Positions 55,014 to 63,900 of a stretch of DNA of 64,000 nucleotides are shown here, in pieces. Origin of the DNA: Oscillatoriales cyanobacterium. GTDB taxonomy: Bacteria > Cyanobacteriota > Cyanobacteriia > Cyanobacteriales > Microcoleaceae. Each line of letters opens with the position of its first letter. Positions within the stretch are counted from its first letter, which is position 1. A program made the translations under genes and the position numbers. The stretch lies in the NCBI GenBank assembly GCA_004293365.1, contig RDYN01000033.1:14696-78695 (forward strand). The letters are read 5' to 3'. The notes beneath the pieces are model-generated. The model saw only the letters and a program-made list of their open reading frames with translations. It was not told where the DNA came from and ran no database searches.

Positions 55014-55078
55014 GGAAGTTTTGAGTAGGGGCGGTGCCCCGTGTCCGCCCCGTTGCGACATAGGGTCTCAAAACTTCC
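55014..55078. repeat. Inverted repeat between CGLD27 and asparaginase genes
   Basis: Perfect 12-base arms GGAAGTTTTGAG and CTCAAAACTTCC flank a loop containing GGGGCGG and CCGCCCC, which could pair as well. It may terminate the rsfS-CGLD27 transcript. AATCTAAAATCT heptamer-like units follow just before the asparaginase gene. Confidence 0.6.
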
Positions 55079-55121
55079 TTCACCCCAATCTAAAATCTAA
55101 AATCTAAAATCTAAAATTGAT

Positions 55122-56075
55122 ATGACAAGGGGAAAACGAACCCAAGCTCCAGAACTCGAAGTCACACTGCTGCGCGAAGGTATTCCCGAATCGAAGCACC
55201 GCGCCCAGGCCGCTGTCTGCGACAAACGCGGCCGCGTTCTTTCCGTTGCCGGTAACTCGGAAACCGCGACATTTGTCCGTTCTTCACTCAAACCTTTTCA
55301 AGCTTTGGCTGTGACGGCGACGGGATCTTTAGAACGCTACGAATTGACCGATCGAGATTTAGCGATTATTTGCAGTTCCCATCAAGGTACGATCGAGCAA
55401 TCGCGACAGGTGTTTAACGTTCTGTGGCGCTGCGACATAGATCCATCTAAACTTCAATGCCCCATTCCCGAAGGCAAAAAGAGCGCCCTGCAATACAACT
55501 GTTCCGGGAAACACGCCGGAATGCTGGCTGTTTGTCAGCAACTCCACTGGCCGCTGGAAACTTATTTGCGGCGCAAACATCCCGTCCAGCAGCTTATTTT
55601 GGGCAAAGTGGCTGACTTGCTAGCAATGCCTGCCGAAGAGTTTATCAGCGCTCGCGACGACTGCGGCGCTCCTACCTATCTGTTGCAGTTGGGACAAATG
55701 GCGTCTTTGTACGCTCGGTTAGCCTCTGGGGACAATGTGGATATGGAGCGGATTGTGCGCGCTATGACTCACCACCCGATGATGGTTGCGGGTGAGGGAA
55801 GATTTGACACGGAACTGATGCGCTTGACTCAAGGGGAATTGGTGAGCAAGTCCGGCGCCGAAGGGGTGCAGTGCATCGGCCGCGTTGGTGAAGGCATGGG
55901 CTTGGCAATTAAGGTGACTGATGGCGGCAAGCGCGCTCAGTTTGCAGTGGCGATTCACTTGCTCAAGCAGTTGGGTTGGATTACTGCGACGATCGCGGAA
56001 ACTCTCTCGGACACTTACCTGACTCTCAGCGAGTTTAAGCGTTTGGAGGTGGTCGGCGAAGTCTGTATGCTTTAG
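55122..56075 (+). CDS. Asparaginase (asparaginase II-like family)
   Basis: The 317-residue protein matches the Asparaginase_II family: VTLLREGIPESKHRAQAAVC, FVRSSLKPFQALAV, AIICSSHQGT and the central YNCSGKHAGMLAVCQ. It should hydrolyse asparagine to aspartate and ammonia. Length is typical for this non-Ntn group. It stands alone between a repeat and the tRNA genes. Confidence 0.88.
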   Translation: MTRGKRTQAPELEVTLLREGIPESKHRAQAAVCDKRGRVLSVAGNSETATFVRSSLKPFQALAVTATGSLERYELTDRDLAIICSSHQGTIEQSRQVFNVLWRCDIDPSKLQCPIPEGKKSALQYNCSGKHAGMLAVCQQLHWPLETYLRRKHPVQQLILGKVADLLAMPAEEFISARDDCGAPTYLLQLGQMASLYARLASGDNVDMERIVRAMTHHPMMVAGEGRFDTELMRLTQGELVSKSGAEGVQCIGRVGEGMGLAIKVTDGGKRAQFAVAIHLLKQLGWITATIAETLSDTYLTLSEFKRLEVVGEVCML

Positions 56076-56145
56076 TGCGATCGATACTTCTTCACCAATT
56101 TCAGCAACCCCTACCACAACCTCAAAAGTTTTTTTGATTGAGGGG

Positions 56146-56175
56146 TTGCAATTTCCAGAAAGATATGTTTATATT
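56146..56175 (+). promoter_or_regulatory. Promoter of the initiator tRNA genes
   Basis: TTGCAA (56146-56151) and TATATT (56170-56175) are 18 bases apart and end 18 bases before the first tRNA. This fits a sigma-70-type promoter. Confidence 0.55.
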
Positions 56176-56193
56176 AGAGAGCAGACAAAGCGA

Positions 56194-56270
<77 letters not shown>

Positions 56271-56282
56271 ACTTGAAACAAA

Positions 56283-56317
56283 CCCTGCAATCTTTGAGGT
56301 TGCAGGGCTTAGTTTTT
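56283..56317 (+). terminator. Terminator after tRNA copy 1
   Basis: Arms CCCTGCAA and TTGCAGGG with a nine-base loop, followed by CTTAGTTTTT, lie 12 bases after the tRNA. Confidence 0.75.
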
Positions 56318-56340
56318 AAGACTAAACAAAGACAAAGCGA

Positions 56341-56417
<77 letters not shown>

Positions 56418-56429
56418 AATTCAATCAGA

Positions 56430-56468
56430 CAAGCCCCGGCACACCTAAAAGTTGCTGGGGCTTGTTTT
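56430..56468 (+). terminator. Terminator after tRNA copy 2
   Basis: Arms CAAGCCCC(G)GCA and TGC(T)GGGGCTTG with a loop of about ten bases, followed by TTTT, lie 12 bases after the tRNA. The sequence differs from the terminator of copy 1. Confidence 0.72.
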
Positions 56469-56490
56469 AGGGCGTCTGAAGCCCGAACAA

Positions 56491-56517
56491 TAGGGACACA
56501 GCAGTGCTGTGTCCCTA
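56491..56517. repeat. Perfect 27-base palindrome
   Basis: TAGGGACACAGCA and TGCTGTGTCCCTA meet around one central G. No other copy is seen in the window. Confidence 0.7.
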
Positions 56518-56677
56518 CCGTATATTGGATCTTACCCATAAGGTAAAAAATCAAACAGAACCTCAACCTCAACCTCAACACTCAACCCTATACTTTTCGA
56601 CGACCGTTTGTGCAAGCTTTATTTCTCAAAAATCTGGAATCAGATATCCATATTTTTAAACTCGGAATTTTAAATTC

Positions 56678-56866
56678 TTAAGCCGACTGAGTTTCCAGCC
56701 AATCAAAAATCAGGTCTAACTCTTCGAGGGTAACTAACCCGTACTGCCACAGCACCATCGGCAGTTGGCCGGCATCTTGTTCGTCGTGTCTCAGAGCAAC
56801 GGCGATCGCAGAATTCGATATCGCCAACTCTCCCCGCAAATAATCGATTAGTTGAGCCTTTCCCAT
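56678..56866 (-). CDS. DUF2949 small protein
   Basis: The 62-residue protein (GKAQLIDYLRGELAISNSAI start, LWQYGLVTLEELDLIFDWL end) matches the cyanobacterial DUF2949 family. The ATG at 56866 gives the usual length; the frame to 56989 adds 41 residues without similarity. Function is unknown. It is monocistronic. Confidence 0.8.
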   Translation of the reverse strand: MGKAQLIDYLRGELAISNSAIAVALRHDEQDAGQLPMVLWQYGLVTLEELDLIFDWLETQSA

Positions 56867-57100
56867 GACCTTCACCGCCAGTTTTATGCGATATTGTAAA
56901 GATACGTATCTAATTGGGATGCGTCTGATGTTTAATAGCCCCAATTGTAGATTGAGAATCAAGACTCTCCTGTGATGGAAGCCGCACAAAACTTGTGATA
57001 AAATTCATCGAAACGAGCGATCGCAGTCACAACAGCTTAGAGCCTCAAAAATCGGGCTGTGCGATCGCTCGTTTGTTTCAAATTAATTAATTCAAAATTG

Positions 57101-57475
57101 CTAAAGTCCTAGCTGAAGCTGAACTCCAGCTCCTGTGCCACTGTCGTTGGGTTTGAGAGGAACGGGATTTCCCAGGCGCCCGGCATCGGAAGGAGTAGTG
57201 ATAAATTCCAATTCGCGATTGATTTTGAGGCGAAATGTATCCCCCAAGCTGCGCTGCCTTCTAGCAGCCGTTTCTGATTTACCAATCAAGTCTTGGTAGT
57301 CCGAGTCTACACTTCTGTCCTCAACAGTCCTGAGGGAATCCCCTGATAAAGTCGTTTCTGAATTTTGGGGCGCTGGTTGTAGCCTTTGTTGGGCTATAAC
57401 CGCCGGGGTAAAACCGATAAAAATTGAACTCAGTCCCAGAGCAGTGCCAAGAGTAGCAATAACTGCGTTCATCAT
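57101..57475 (-). CDS. Uncharacterised exported protein
   Basis: The 124-residue protein starts with a signal-peptide-like stretch (NAVIATLGTALGLSSIFIGF, likely cleaved near AVIAQQ) and then a low-complexity hydrophilic region with no family I recognise. GGAGG sits five bases before the ATG at 57475, which decides the start over 57544. Confidence 0.6.
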   Translation of the reverse strand: MMNAVIATLGTALGLSSIFIGFTPAVIAQQRLQPAPQNSETTLSGDSLRTVEDRSVDSDYQDLIGKSETAARRQRSLGDTFRLKINRELEFITTPSDAGRLGNPVPLKPNDSGTGAGVQLQLGL

Positions 57476-58092
57476 CCATGCCTCCGCTAGTTGCATCCTA
57501 CTATACTTATTGTACCCAGCCGGAATTAACTTGCGCTCTATCAAAAGTAGCTGCTTGTGGAGATATCAATTAAATTTATTGTAAATATTTATAACTTGCG
57601 ATCGCGCTGGGAGTCTCAGAAACCTGGTTTTTTAGTGCATCTGCAGGATGCAGCGAAGTGTTGCTGTGAAAAAAACCCGGTTTCTGGGCCCTGCGACTGC
57701 GCTCGCAAACTACCCAATCTAAAATCTCAAATCTCAAATAGTATCAGCGCTTACATTCAGTCCACGAGCGATCAGTAAATCCACCTAATTAAACATAAAA
57801 TACAGATCGCGCTCAAGCAAGCTTGAGTATGTCTTCTCCCGACTTCCTTCTTCCTTCTTCCGACTTCCATCGGACTTCTTCCTTCTTCTTACTGCATTAA
57901 TCTCGATCGCCCTGACAAAGCGCGCGATCGCGCTAAGATGGCGGTGGCAGCCGTTAAAAATTCAGTTACCAGCGGCAGATTATGAGTTCTTAACAGCACA
58001 TTGCCACAGAAAACGAGCTCAACTTCAAAATCTGCGCTCATCAGGTTGTACTCTACTGAAATGCTGTGGGTTCGTTATAGTTCTGCTTCATC
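57476..58092. other. Gap before the Cache histidine kinase
   Basis: The 617-base gap has the hairpin repeat at 57617-57688, CTTCCTTCTTCC tracts near 57835-57890 like those near 12000 and 13255, and two HIP1-type sites near 57910. No gene is supported. Confidence 0.5.
57617..57688. repeat. AAACCGGGTTT-family hairpin repeat
   Basis: Arms CAGAAACCTGGTTTTTT and AAAAAAACCCGGTTTCTG flank a loop with CATCTGCAGGATG. It belongs to the family at 18146-18328 and 29925-29957, with one arm base changed. Confidence 0.7.
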
Positions 58093-61029
58093 ATGCCAAT
58101 TAGACATCTGAGAGACCAGATTTTCAAAACGTCGCGCAAAGTGCCAATTCGCATCGTCCTTGTAGTGCCTTTTGCTATCCAGACTTTCGCTGCGGTAGGG
58201 CTGACGGGGTGGCTGTCGCTGCGGAACGGGCGCATAGCTGTCAACGATGTTGCCGCGCAACTGCGGGGCGAAGTCACATCGCGCATCCAGCAACACATTC
58301 ATAGTTATATCGAAACGCCGCACCAAATCAATCAGCTCAATCTCGACGCCATCCGTCTCGGCATTTTGAACGTGCAGGATGAAGTTAGTTTACGCAACTA
58401 CTTCTCCAAACAACTCCAAACGTTTGATAAAATTAGCTACATTCAATTCGGCTCCGAACAAAAAACTTTTACGGGAGTTGAACGCCTCGATGATGGCAAG
58501 TTGCAAGTTAGGATTTCTAATAAATCTACTGGCTATAACTTTCACAGCTACACGCCGTCCTTGGACGGCGAATCAACCAAGTTAGTAAAAACTACTCCTA
58601 ACTACGACCCCCGCACCCGGCCTTGGTACATAGCTCCAGTGCGGGTTCGCAAGCCGACATGGACTAAAATTTATACTTATTTTGACACTCCCAAACTAGC
58701 GATTACGGCGGCTCAACCTGTTTATGGCAAGGATAACAAACTGATTGGCATCCTGGGTTCTGACTTGACACTTTCCCAGCTCAATCAATTCTTGGAAAGT
58801 CTCAAAATTGGTAAATCAGGACAGACTTTTATTGTAGAAAGGTCGGGAGAATTGGTGGCAAATTCTACTCCCGAAGCGCCATTTATTATTAGCAACGGCG
58901 TTCCGAAACGGATTGCCGCAGTCAGCAGCCAGAATGTTCTAATTCGATCGACTGGCCGCTATTTGAAAGAACGCTTTGGGAAGTTGAGCAAGATTGACAG
59001 CGCTTACCAGCTAGATTTTACGATCGACGGAAAACGACAATTTTTACAGGTGACGCCCTTCTCAGACAGCAGGGGCCTCGACTGGTTGATTGTGGTGGTG
59101 GTTCCCGAAGCCGATTTTATGGAAGCGATTAACGCCAACACTCGCTACACAATTTTGCTGTGTTTTGGTGCTTTGGTGCTGGCGACGGCTCTAGGATGTG
59201 TGACTTCGAGGTGGATTGTAATGCCGATTCAGCGTCTGAGCAAGGCTGCGGAGGCTTTGTCGCGGGGAGAATGGGATTCAGTGGCGGTAGATCCCCGCTT
59301 GATGGCGTCTGTAGAGCGGGAGGATGAGGTGGGTGTCCTGGCTCGCTCTTTTAATACGATGGCAGATCAATTGGAAGAGTCGTTTACTACTCTCGAAGAG
59401 CGGGTGGAAGCTGCGATTGCTGATAAAACTAAATTAATTGGCTCTCTGAAACTATCTCAGGAAAAACTCGCTTTTCACCTCTATCAAACTCCTTTGGGGG
59501 CGATCGAATGGGATCTCAACTTTGCAGTGGCAGATTGGAATTTGTCAGCAGAAAGAATTTTTGGATACAACCGCTTGGAAGCAATTGGACGCCACGGAGT
59601 CGATCTCATAGTTCCTGAAAGTGCCAAGGAGTATGTCAGGCAACTATCTATAACTTTGCTCACTAATCAAGGAGGCATTAGTAGCATTAATGAGAACCTT
59701 AGAAAGGACGGCAAAATTATTCTTTGCGAGTGGTACAATACGACTTTGGTTGATGCTGACGGCTGTATAATTGGGGTGGCATCGCTAGTTCAAGACGTGA
59801 CAGAGTTTCACCGTGCTGTGGATCAGTTGCGCGCCAGCGAGGAACGGTTTCGCCAGTTGGCAGAAAATATTCATGAGGTATTTTGGATTAGAGAACCGAA
59901 TCAACAGCAGATAATTTATGTCAGCCCTGCTTGCGAGAAAATATGGAATTTAAGCTATCGGAGTTTGCTGTCAAATCCGGAGGCTTTTTGGGATGCTATT
60001 CACCGGGACGATCGCGATCGCGTTAGGGCTGCCTTTGAAAAACAGGTGCAGGGGGATTATGATGAGGAGTATCGGGTAGTGCGATCCGACGGTTCAGTTT
60101 GCTGGGTGCGCGATCGGGCTTTTCCAGTCCGCAACGAAACAGGAGAAATTTACCGCATCGTCGGCATTGCTGAAGACATTACCCAGCGCAAATTAGCAGA
60201 AGAATTCCAAAAAGTCGCTCAAACCGCTCAAGCCGCCAACCAAGCCAAAAGCTCATTCTTAGCCAATATGAGCCACGAATTGCGGACTCCCCTCAACGCC
60301 ATTATCGGTTACAGCGAGATGCTCAAAGAAGACGCGGAGGATTTGGGCTGCGAAGATTTTATCCCCGACTTGCACAAAATTCAAACAGCAGGCAAACACT
60401 TGCTATCTTTAATTAGCGACATTCTCGATATTTCTAAGATTGAAGCGGGGCGGATGGAACTTTATTTAGAAACTTTCAACCCGGTTAATTTAATTGACGA
60501 GGTAGTTTCGACTGTCGAACCATTGGTAGAGAAAAATTCTAATAAGTTTGAAGTTAATTGTGCTAAGGACTTGGGAACGATGTATGCTGACATTACCAAA
60601 ACTCGTCAAATATTGCTCAACCTGCTGAGCAATGCAGCAAAATTTACGGAAGGCGGGACTATTACCCTGTCCATTGAAAGAGTCAAACATGACAGCTTAA
60701 CAACTCAAGAAATAGCAGAACCTTCCGATTTAATAATTTTCCGCGTAGCTGATACGGGCATTGGAATTCCTCCCGAACAAATGCAGCATTTATTTCAAGC
60801 CTTTATGCAGGGTGACGCCTCAACTACGCGCAAGTACGGCGGCACGGGTTTGGGATTGACTATTAGCCGTCACTTTTGTTTGATGATGGGCGGTGATATG
60901 CAAGTTCAAAGCCAGTTAGGTGGCGGTTCGGTTTTTACTGTGTGCTTGCCGGCGCAAGTTGAATTATTATTAGATAAAACGGCGGTTGAAACCGCTTCTT
61001 GTCAGACAAAACCCGCCGACGCGGGTTGA
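58093..61029 (+). CDS. Transmembrane sensor histidine kinase (dCache-HAMP-PAS-PAS)
   Basis: The 978-residue protein has an N-terminal helix (about 20-42), a double-Cache extracytoplasmic sensor (about 50-350, with TRPWYIAPV and IGILGSDLTLSQL), a second helix (about 352-376), HAMP (about 376-440), two PAS/PAC regions (about 460-710), HisKA with ANMSHELRTPLNAIIGYSEM (His728), and HATPase (VADTGIGIPPEQM, KYGGTGLGLTISRHF). It senses a small molecule outside the cell and signals by phosphotransfer; ligand and regulator are unknown. The last 18 or so residues (from DKTAVETASCQ) are encoded by a dispersed GGTTGAAACCG repeat, so the original stop was probably lost. Confidence 0.9.
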   Translation: MPIRHLRDQIFKTSRKVPIRIVLVVPFAIQTFAAVGLTGWLSLRNGRIAVNDVAAQLRGEVTSRIQQHIHSYIETPHQINQLNLDAIRLGILNVQDEVSLRNYFSKQLQTFDKISYIQFGSEQKTFTGVERLDDGKLQVRISNKSTGYNFHSYTPSLDGESTKLVKTTPNYDPRTRPWYIAPVRVRKPTWTKIYTYFDTPKLAITAAQPVYGKDNKLIGILGSDLTLSQLNQFLESLKIGKSGQTFIVERSGELVANSTPEAPFIISNGVPKRIAAVSSQNVLIRSTGRYLKERFGKLSKIDSAYQLDFTIDGKRQFLQVTPFSDSRGLDWLIVVVVPEADFMEAINANTRYTILLCFGALVLATALGCVTSRWIVMPIQRLSKAAEALSRGEWDSVAVDPRLMASVEREDEVGVLARSFNTMADQLEESFTTLEERVEAAIADKTKLIGSLKLSQEKLAFHLYQTPLGAIEWDLNFAVADWNLSAERIFGYNRLEAIGRHGVDLIVPESAKEYVRQLSITLLTNQGGISSINENLRKDGKIILCEWYNTTLVDADGCIIGVASLVQDVTEFHRAVDQLRASEERFRQLAENIHEVFWIREPNQQQIIYVSPACEKIWNLSYRSLLSNPEAFWDAIHRDDRDRVRAAFEKQVQGDYDEEYRVVRSDGSVCWVRDRAFPVRNETGEIYRIVGIAEDITQRKLAEEFQKVAQTAQAANQAKSSFLANMSHELRTPLNAIIGYSEMLKEDAEDLGCEDFIPDLHKIQTAGKHLLSLISDILDISKIEAGRMELYLETFNPVNLIDEVVSTVEPLVEKNSNKFEVNCAKDLGTMYADITKTRQILLNLLSNAAKFTEGGTITLSIERVKHDSLTTQEIAEPSDLIIFRVADTGIGIPPEQMQHLFQAFMQGDASTTRKYGGTGLGLTISRHFCLMMGGDMQVQSQLGGGSVFTVCLPAQVELLLDKTAVETASCQTKPADAG

Positions 61030-61043
61030 AGAATGAGCGGTTA
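60979..61043. repeat. GGTTGAAACCG repeat overlapping the kinase C terminus
   Basis: Arms GGCGGTTGAAACCGC and AACCCGCCGACGCGGGTT match the family at 44576-44639 and 19565-19605. The kinase reading frame runs through it. Confidence 0.6.
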
Positions 61044-61121
61044 AAATGCGGACAAGTCTTCCTTCTATCCTTTACATCCGTTACATCCCGTACATTGCGA
61101 GTAAGCCAGAACTTCCGAATG

Positions 61122-61709
61122 CTATACTTCCCGTTTCTGCCGCCCCAAAAGTTGAGCTGCTAATACGCCGCCGACAAAGCCAAAGAAATGCGCTTGCCAG
61201 GAAACTCCGCGCTGTGATGGCAAAACTCCCCAAATTAAGCTGCCGTAGAAGAAACCGACAATTAAAGATATCATAATAGATGTAAAGCTGCGTTCAAAAT
61301 AGCCCCGCAACAGCAAAAATCCGAAGTAACCAAAGATTAATCCGCTGGCACCAATGTGTACGGAATTGGGCGCGCCTGTCAGCCAAACTCCCAATCCGCT
61401 GACTAGCACAGTGATAGCACTGACAACAAAAAAGTCGCTAACTTCTCGCAGCATTATCAGCCAACCAAATGTCAGAAACGGGAGGGTATTGGCGGCTAAG
61501 TGAGCAAAACTGCCGTGCAGAAAAGGCATGAAGAGGATGCCTTCAAGTCCGTCGATGCTGCGGGGGCGGACTCCGTAGGAATTCAGCGCGCCTCCAAATA
61601 CGAAGACATCGAGAATCTCAATAATCCAGAGGAGGGAGACGAAGCCGCCGAGAATGGCGGCGTGGCTTTGCAATTCGCGGGCGATAGATTTGGTTTCTGG
61701 GTTGCTCAT
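61122..61709 (-). CDS. Rhomboid-family intramembrane serine protease
   Basis: The 195-residue protein has about six membrane helices with the catalytic serine in HIGASGLIFGY (Ser122) and the partner His in SWQAHFFGF (His174); the HGSFAHLAANTLPFL segment is also family-typical. Rhomboids cut membrane helices. It converges with the kinase gene, with about 90 bases between. Substrates are unknown. Confidence 0.88.
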   Translation of the reverse strand: MSNPETKSIARELQSHAAILGGFVSLLWIIEILDVFVFGGALNSYGVRPRSIDGLEGILFMPFLHGSFAHLAANTLPFLTFGWLIMLREVSDFFVVSAITVLVSGLGVWLTGAPNSVHIGASGLIFGYFGFLLLRGYFERSFTSIMISLIVGFFYGSLIWGVLPSQRGVSWQAHFFGFVGGVLAAQLLGRQKREV

Positions 61710-61993
61710 GGGTTGTGAGGGCGGTAATGCCGGTTATTTGTAATTGTATGAGTTTTTTGCCGATTCACGCTCGGGATAGCTGCGCTCGCGCGCGCGCAGC
61801 GACTCTTGGCACTGGGTTTCAGACTTTTTTGCAGCCGAGCTTATTTGAAACTATTATAACTTTGATTGAAAATTCCGCATTTTCACGTATGGAATAATTC
61901 AGCTCGATGCGCCATTATCGTAGAGGAACTACAAAAGGAGAGTTAACTGAAGGTTAAAGCTTGAATGTAAAAGGTAGAGTTTTTACCCCATAG
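61710..61993. other. Gap downstream of the rhomboid start
   Basis: About 280 bases without a supported gene. It contains a GC hairpin GCTGCGCTCG...GCGCAGC at 61779-61800, and AT-rich sequence after it. Confidence 0.4.
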
Positions 61994-62191
61994 ATAAATC
62001 CTTGGGCTGGCAATGAGGACACTTTTGCGATCGCACACCGTCTCTCGAAAAAAATCAGGAACTACTTTTCTCGGATTAAGTCATTAATTCAAGAAGTTTC
62101 ATCCGGTAAAGCAAAACGAGCTGCTGTAGGTACTTATTGTAGACAAAATCTCGCACAAGCTCTACAAAGAGTTCTTGGCACCTCGTTGTAA
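61994..62191 (+). pseudogene. Start-less open frame, possible gene remnant
   Basis: A 65-codon frame (KKIRNYFSRIKSLIQEVSSG, then KRAAVGTYCRQNLAQALQRV) looks protein-like but has no ATG, GTG or TTG before its late part and an in-frame stop just upstream. It is either a 5'-truncated gene or a chance frame. It lies 17 bases before the Mo-nitrogenase C-terminal-domain gene. Confidence 0.35.
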
Positions 62192-62208
62192 AAGAGGAAC
62201 AGAGAAAT

Positions 62209-62586
62209 ATGAAGGTATTTGAGCATACAGTGCCCCATGGAATTCTGCCAATTTGGGTATGGCACGGCAAAGAAGAAACCCCAGTTAGTGTCGCTACAAA
62301 TCCTCAACCTTACGGCCACAAGCCGCGCTTTGACTTGTTGCATCCGCTGAAACAGTGGCTTGATAACACTGCAATTAAAAGTCAAAAGTTAGCTCGGTTT
62401 CTGTGCATGTTTATTCCCAGCCAGTGTCCGTTTGAGCGGGAAGTCAAAATTTGCGATCGCACTTTATTTCACATTCCGCCGCTGTGCAAGTTAAATCCGC
62501 TTTACGAGCAAGTGGTTGGGCTGCGCTTTCGTGCTTTGTGTTATTTGGCCGATGAGTGCGGCGTGGATGTGACTCCCTATTGTTAA
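62209..62586 (+). CDS. Mo-dependent nitrogenase C-terminal domain protein
   Basis: The 125-residue protein matches the small cyanobacterial Mo-nitro_C family: HPLKQWLDNTAIKSQKLARF, MFIPSQCPFEREVKI and LCKLNPLYEQVVGLRFRALC, ending DECGVDVTPYC. The domain name is historical; role is not established and no nitrogenase genes are nearby. An AGAGGAAC site precedes the ATG. Confidence 0.82.
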   Translation: MKVFEHTVPHGILPIWVWHGKEETPVSVATNPQPYGHKPRFDLLHPLKQWLDNTAIKSQKLARFLCMFIPSQCPFEREVKICDRTLFHIPPLCKLNPLYEQVVGLRFRALCYLADECGVDVTPYC

Positions 62587-63131
62587 TTTTGCAAAAGCCT
62601 GAATTTCTAACTCTATTTTATGTGCGCCCTCCCTCTTCCTTGTTGGGGAGGGTTTTTTGGGTTTTGGGGATTAGTTGAAATATGGGCGAGTTGCGATAGA
62701 CATGGGATGTATACCGCAATACGCCTGGGTTAAAACTGTTTACTCCGAGGAGTTCCCCCTAAATCCCCCTTAAGAAGGGGGACTTTGAGAAGATTCCGGT
62801 TCCCCCCTTAAGAAGCTCTGCGTTATAAGGATTTTTCTTAACATTTGAGAGCGAGCGCGAGCGAGGCTATCAAACCCTTATTCCTCGATTGCCAATTCTC
62901 AATAAACGCAAGCTGCTTTCAATAAATAAAGTTGTTAAATTGTCAAGGCTTGTGTCACAACTTCTCCTGAAATTTTTGCTGTACAAAGCTTTCAAGATTG
63001 TCAAGAAAGATGTTTATAAAGCATAGCTTCTTAAGGCGAGCTAGGGGGGGATCTAAGTTTAATACTTAAACAGCAGTCTGTCGATGGGTTTGAACTTAAG
63101 TTGCCACCAATGTAACCCACGAGGGAACTCT
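62587..63131. other. Gap with C-tract repeats
   Basis: The segment 62751-62815 carries CCCCCTAAATCCCCCTTAAG and its inverse, related to 12944-13198. A partial form is near 63033. The rest is AT-rich and I see no gene. Confidence 0.5.
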
Positions 63132-63314
63132 TTACTTGTCACTTTTGGGATCTTCCGGCCCAGGGGGTACTTCTCCCTTTTGTTGGGCTTCCAATAAAGC
63201 CGTTTCCACGAGAAAGGCTATCAGGTTAGCCGTGGATCGGCCTTGTTTGTCAGCCCATCGATCCAAAGCTTCATATACGTAATCAGGAAACGTAACGTGA
63301 ACGCGCTTGCTCAA
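63132..63314 (-). CDS. Ribbon-helix-helix (CopG-like) DNA-binding protein
   Basis: The 60-residue protein has the RHH pattern: a short strand (KRVHVTFPDYVYEALDRWAD) and helices ending TANLIAFLVETALLEA, then an acidic tail. Such proteins are repressors or antitoxins. No toxin gene adjoins it on the same strand; a small ORF diverges at 63528. Confidence 0.75.
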   Translation of the reverse strand: MSKRVHVTFPDYVYEALDRWADKQGRSTANLIAFLVETALLEAQQKGEVPPGPEDPKSDK

Positions 63315-63398
63315 TGTAAATATTTGTTGGTTTACTAACGCTTTTAATGGTACAAGCTTACGCTCCCGATCGTGTTGTTGCCCTCTTATTCAAAATAA

Positions 63399-63494
63399 TT
63401 GACACATATTTGGGCTTATTATGTTATAATTCCTCTAATCCCATCAATACACAGTCAAAAGCCAGTCCCCCGCCATGGAAAGCAAGGACTGGCT
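63399..63494 (+). promoter_or_regulatory. Promoter-like site and leader hairpin before the small ORF
   Basis: TTGACA (63399-63404) and TATAAT (63425-63430) are perfect hexamers, but 20 bases apart. A nine-base-pair hairpin (AGCCAGTCC/GGACTGGCT, 63460-63494) follows in the leader. Confidence 0.45.
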
Positions 63495-63527
63495 ATGGCT
63501 CCAATTAACAAAGGAGATACACCTATT

Positions 63528-63653
63528 ATGCCGTATAAGAAACGTCTCAGACCGTGGATCCTGGTTCGTTTGCTTCCGAACCTGCAAAGGGTCGTTGTTG
63601 GTCGCTTTCGCAGTTGGTCTGATGCAGAGGGTCATTTGCGTGCGATCAAATAA
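63528..63653 (+). CDS. Small basic uncharacterised protein
   Basis: The 41-residue basic protein (PYKKRLRPWILVRLLPNLQR, then VVVGRFRSWSDAEGHLRAIK) has AAAGGAG 11 bases before its ATG and resembles short cyanobacterial proteins with SDAEGHLR-type ends. An in-frame ATG at 63495 is the alternative start. Function is unknown. It diverges from the RHH gene and follows a structured leader. Confidence 0.55.
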   Translation: MPYKKRLRPWILVRLLPNLQRVVVGRFRSWSDAEGHLRAIK

Positions 63654-63900
63654 CTGCTTCCGGCTGCGAGATTGACTTTAGTTTTCGATCCGATCGACTA
63701 ATTTTGGTTGCGAGTTATTGAAGTGCGATCGCCCGCTTGTTATTGAAGGGCGATCGCAGATGTTGGAATCTTATCGAGAACAGGCAAGATGCCTCTTCCA
63801 CAAAAAATGGTTTTTGTTGTGGGGTGGGCATCCTGCCCGCCCGCAATTTAGGGCAATGTTAAACTAGATGCAAGATATCAATTGAGTTGGGGAAAAAACC

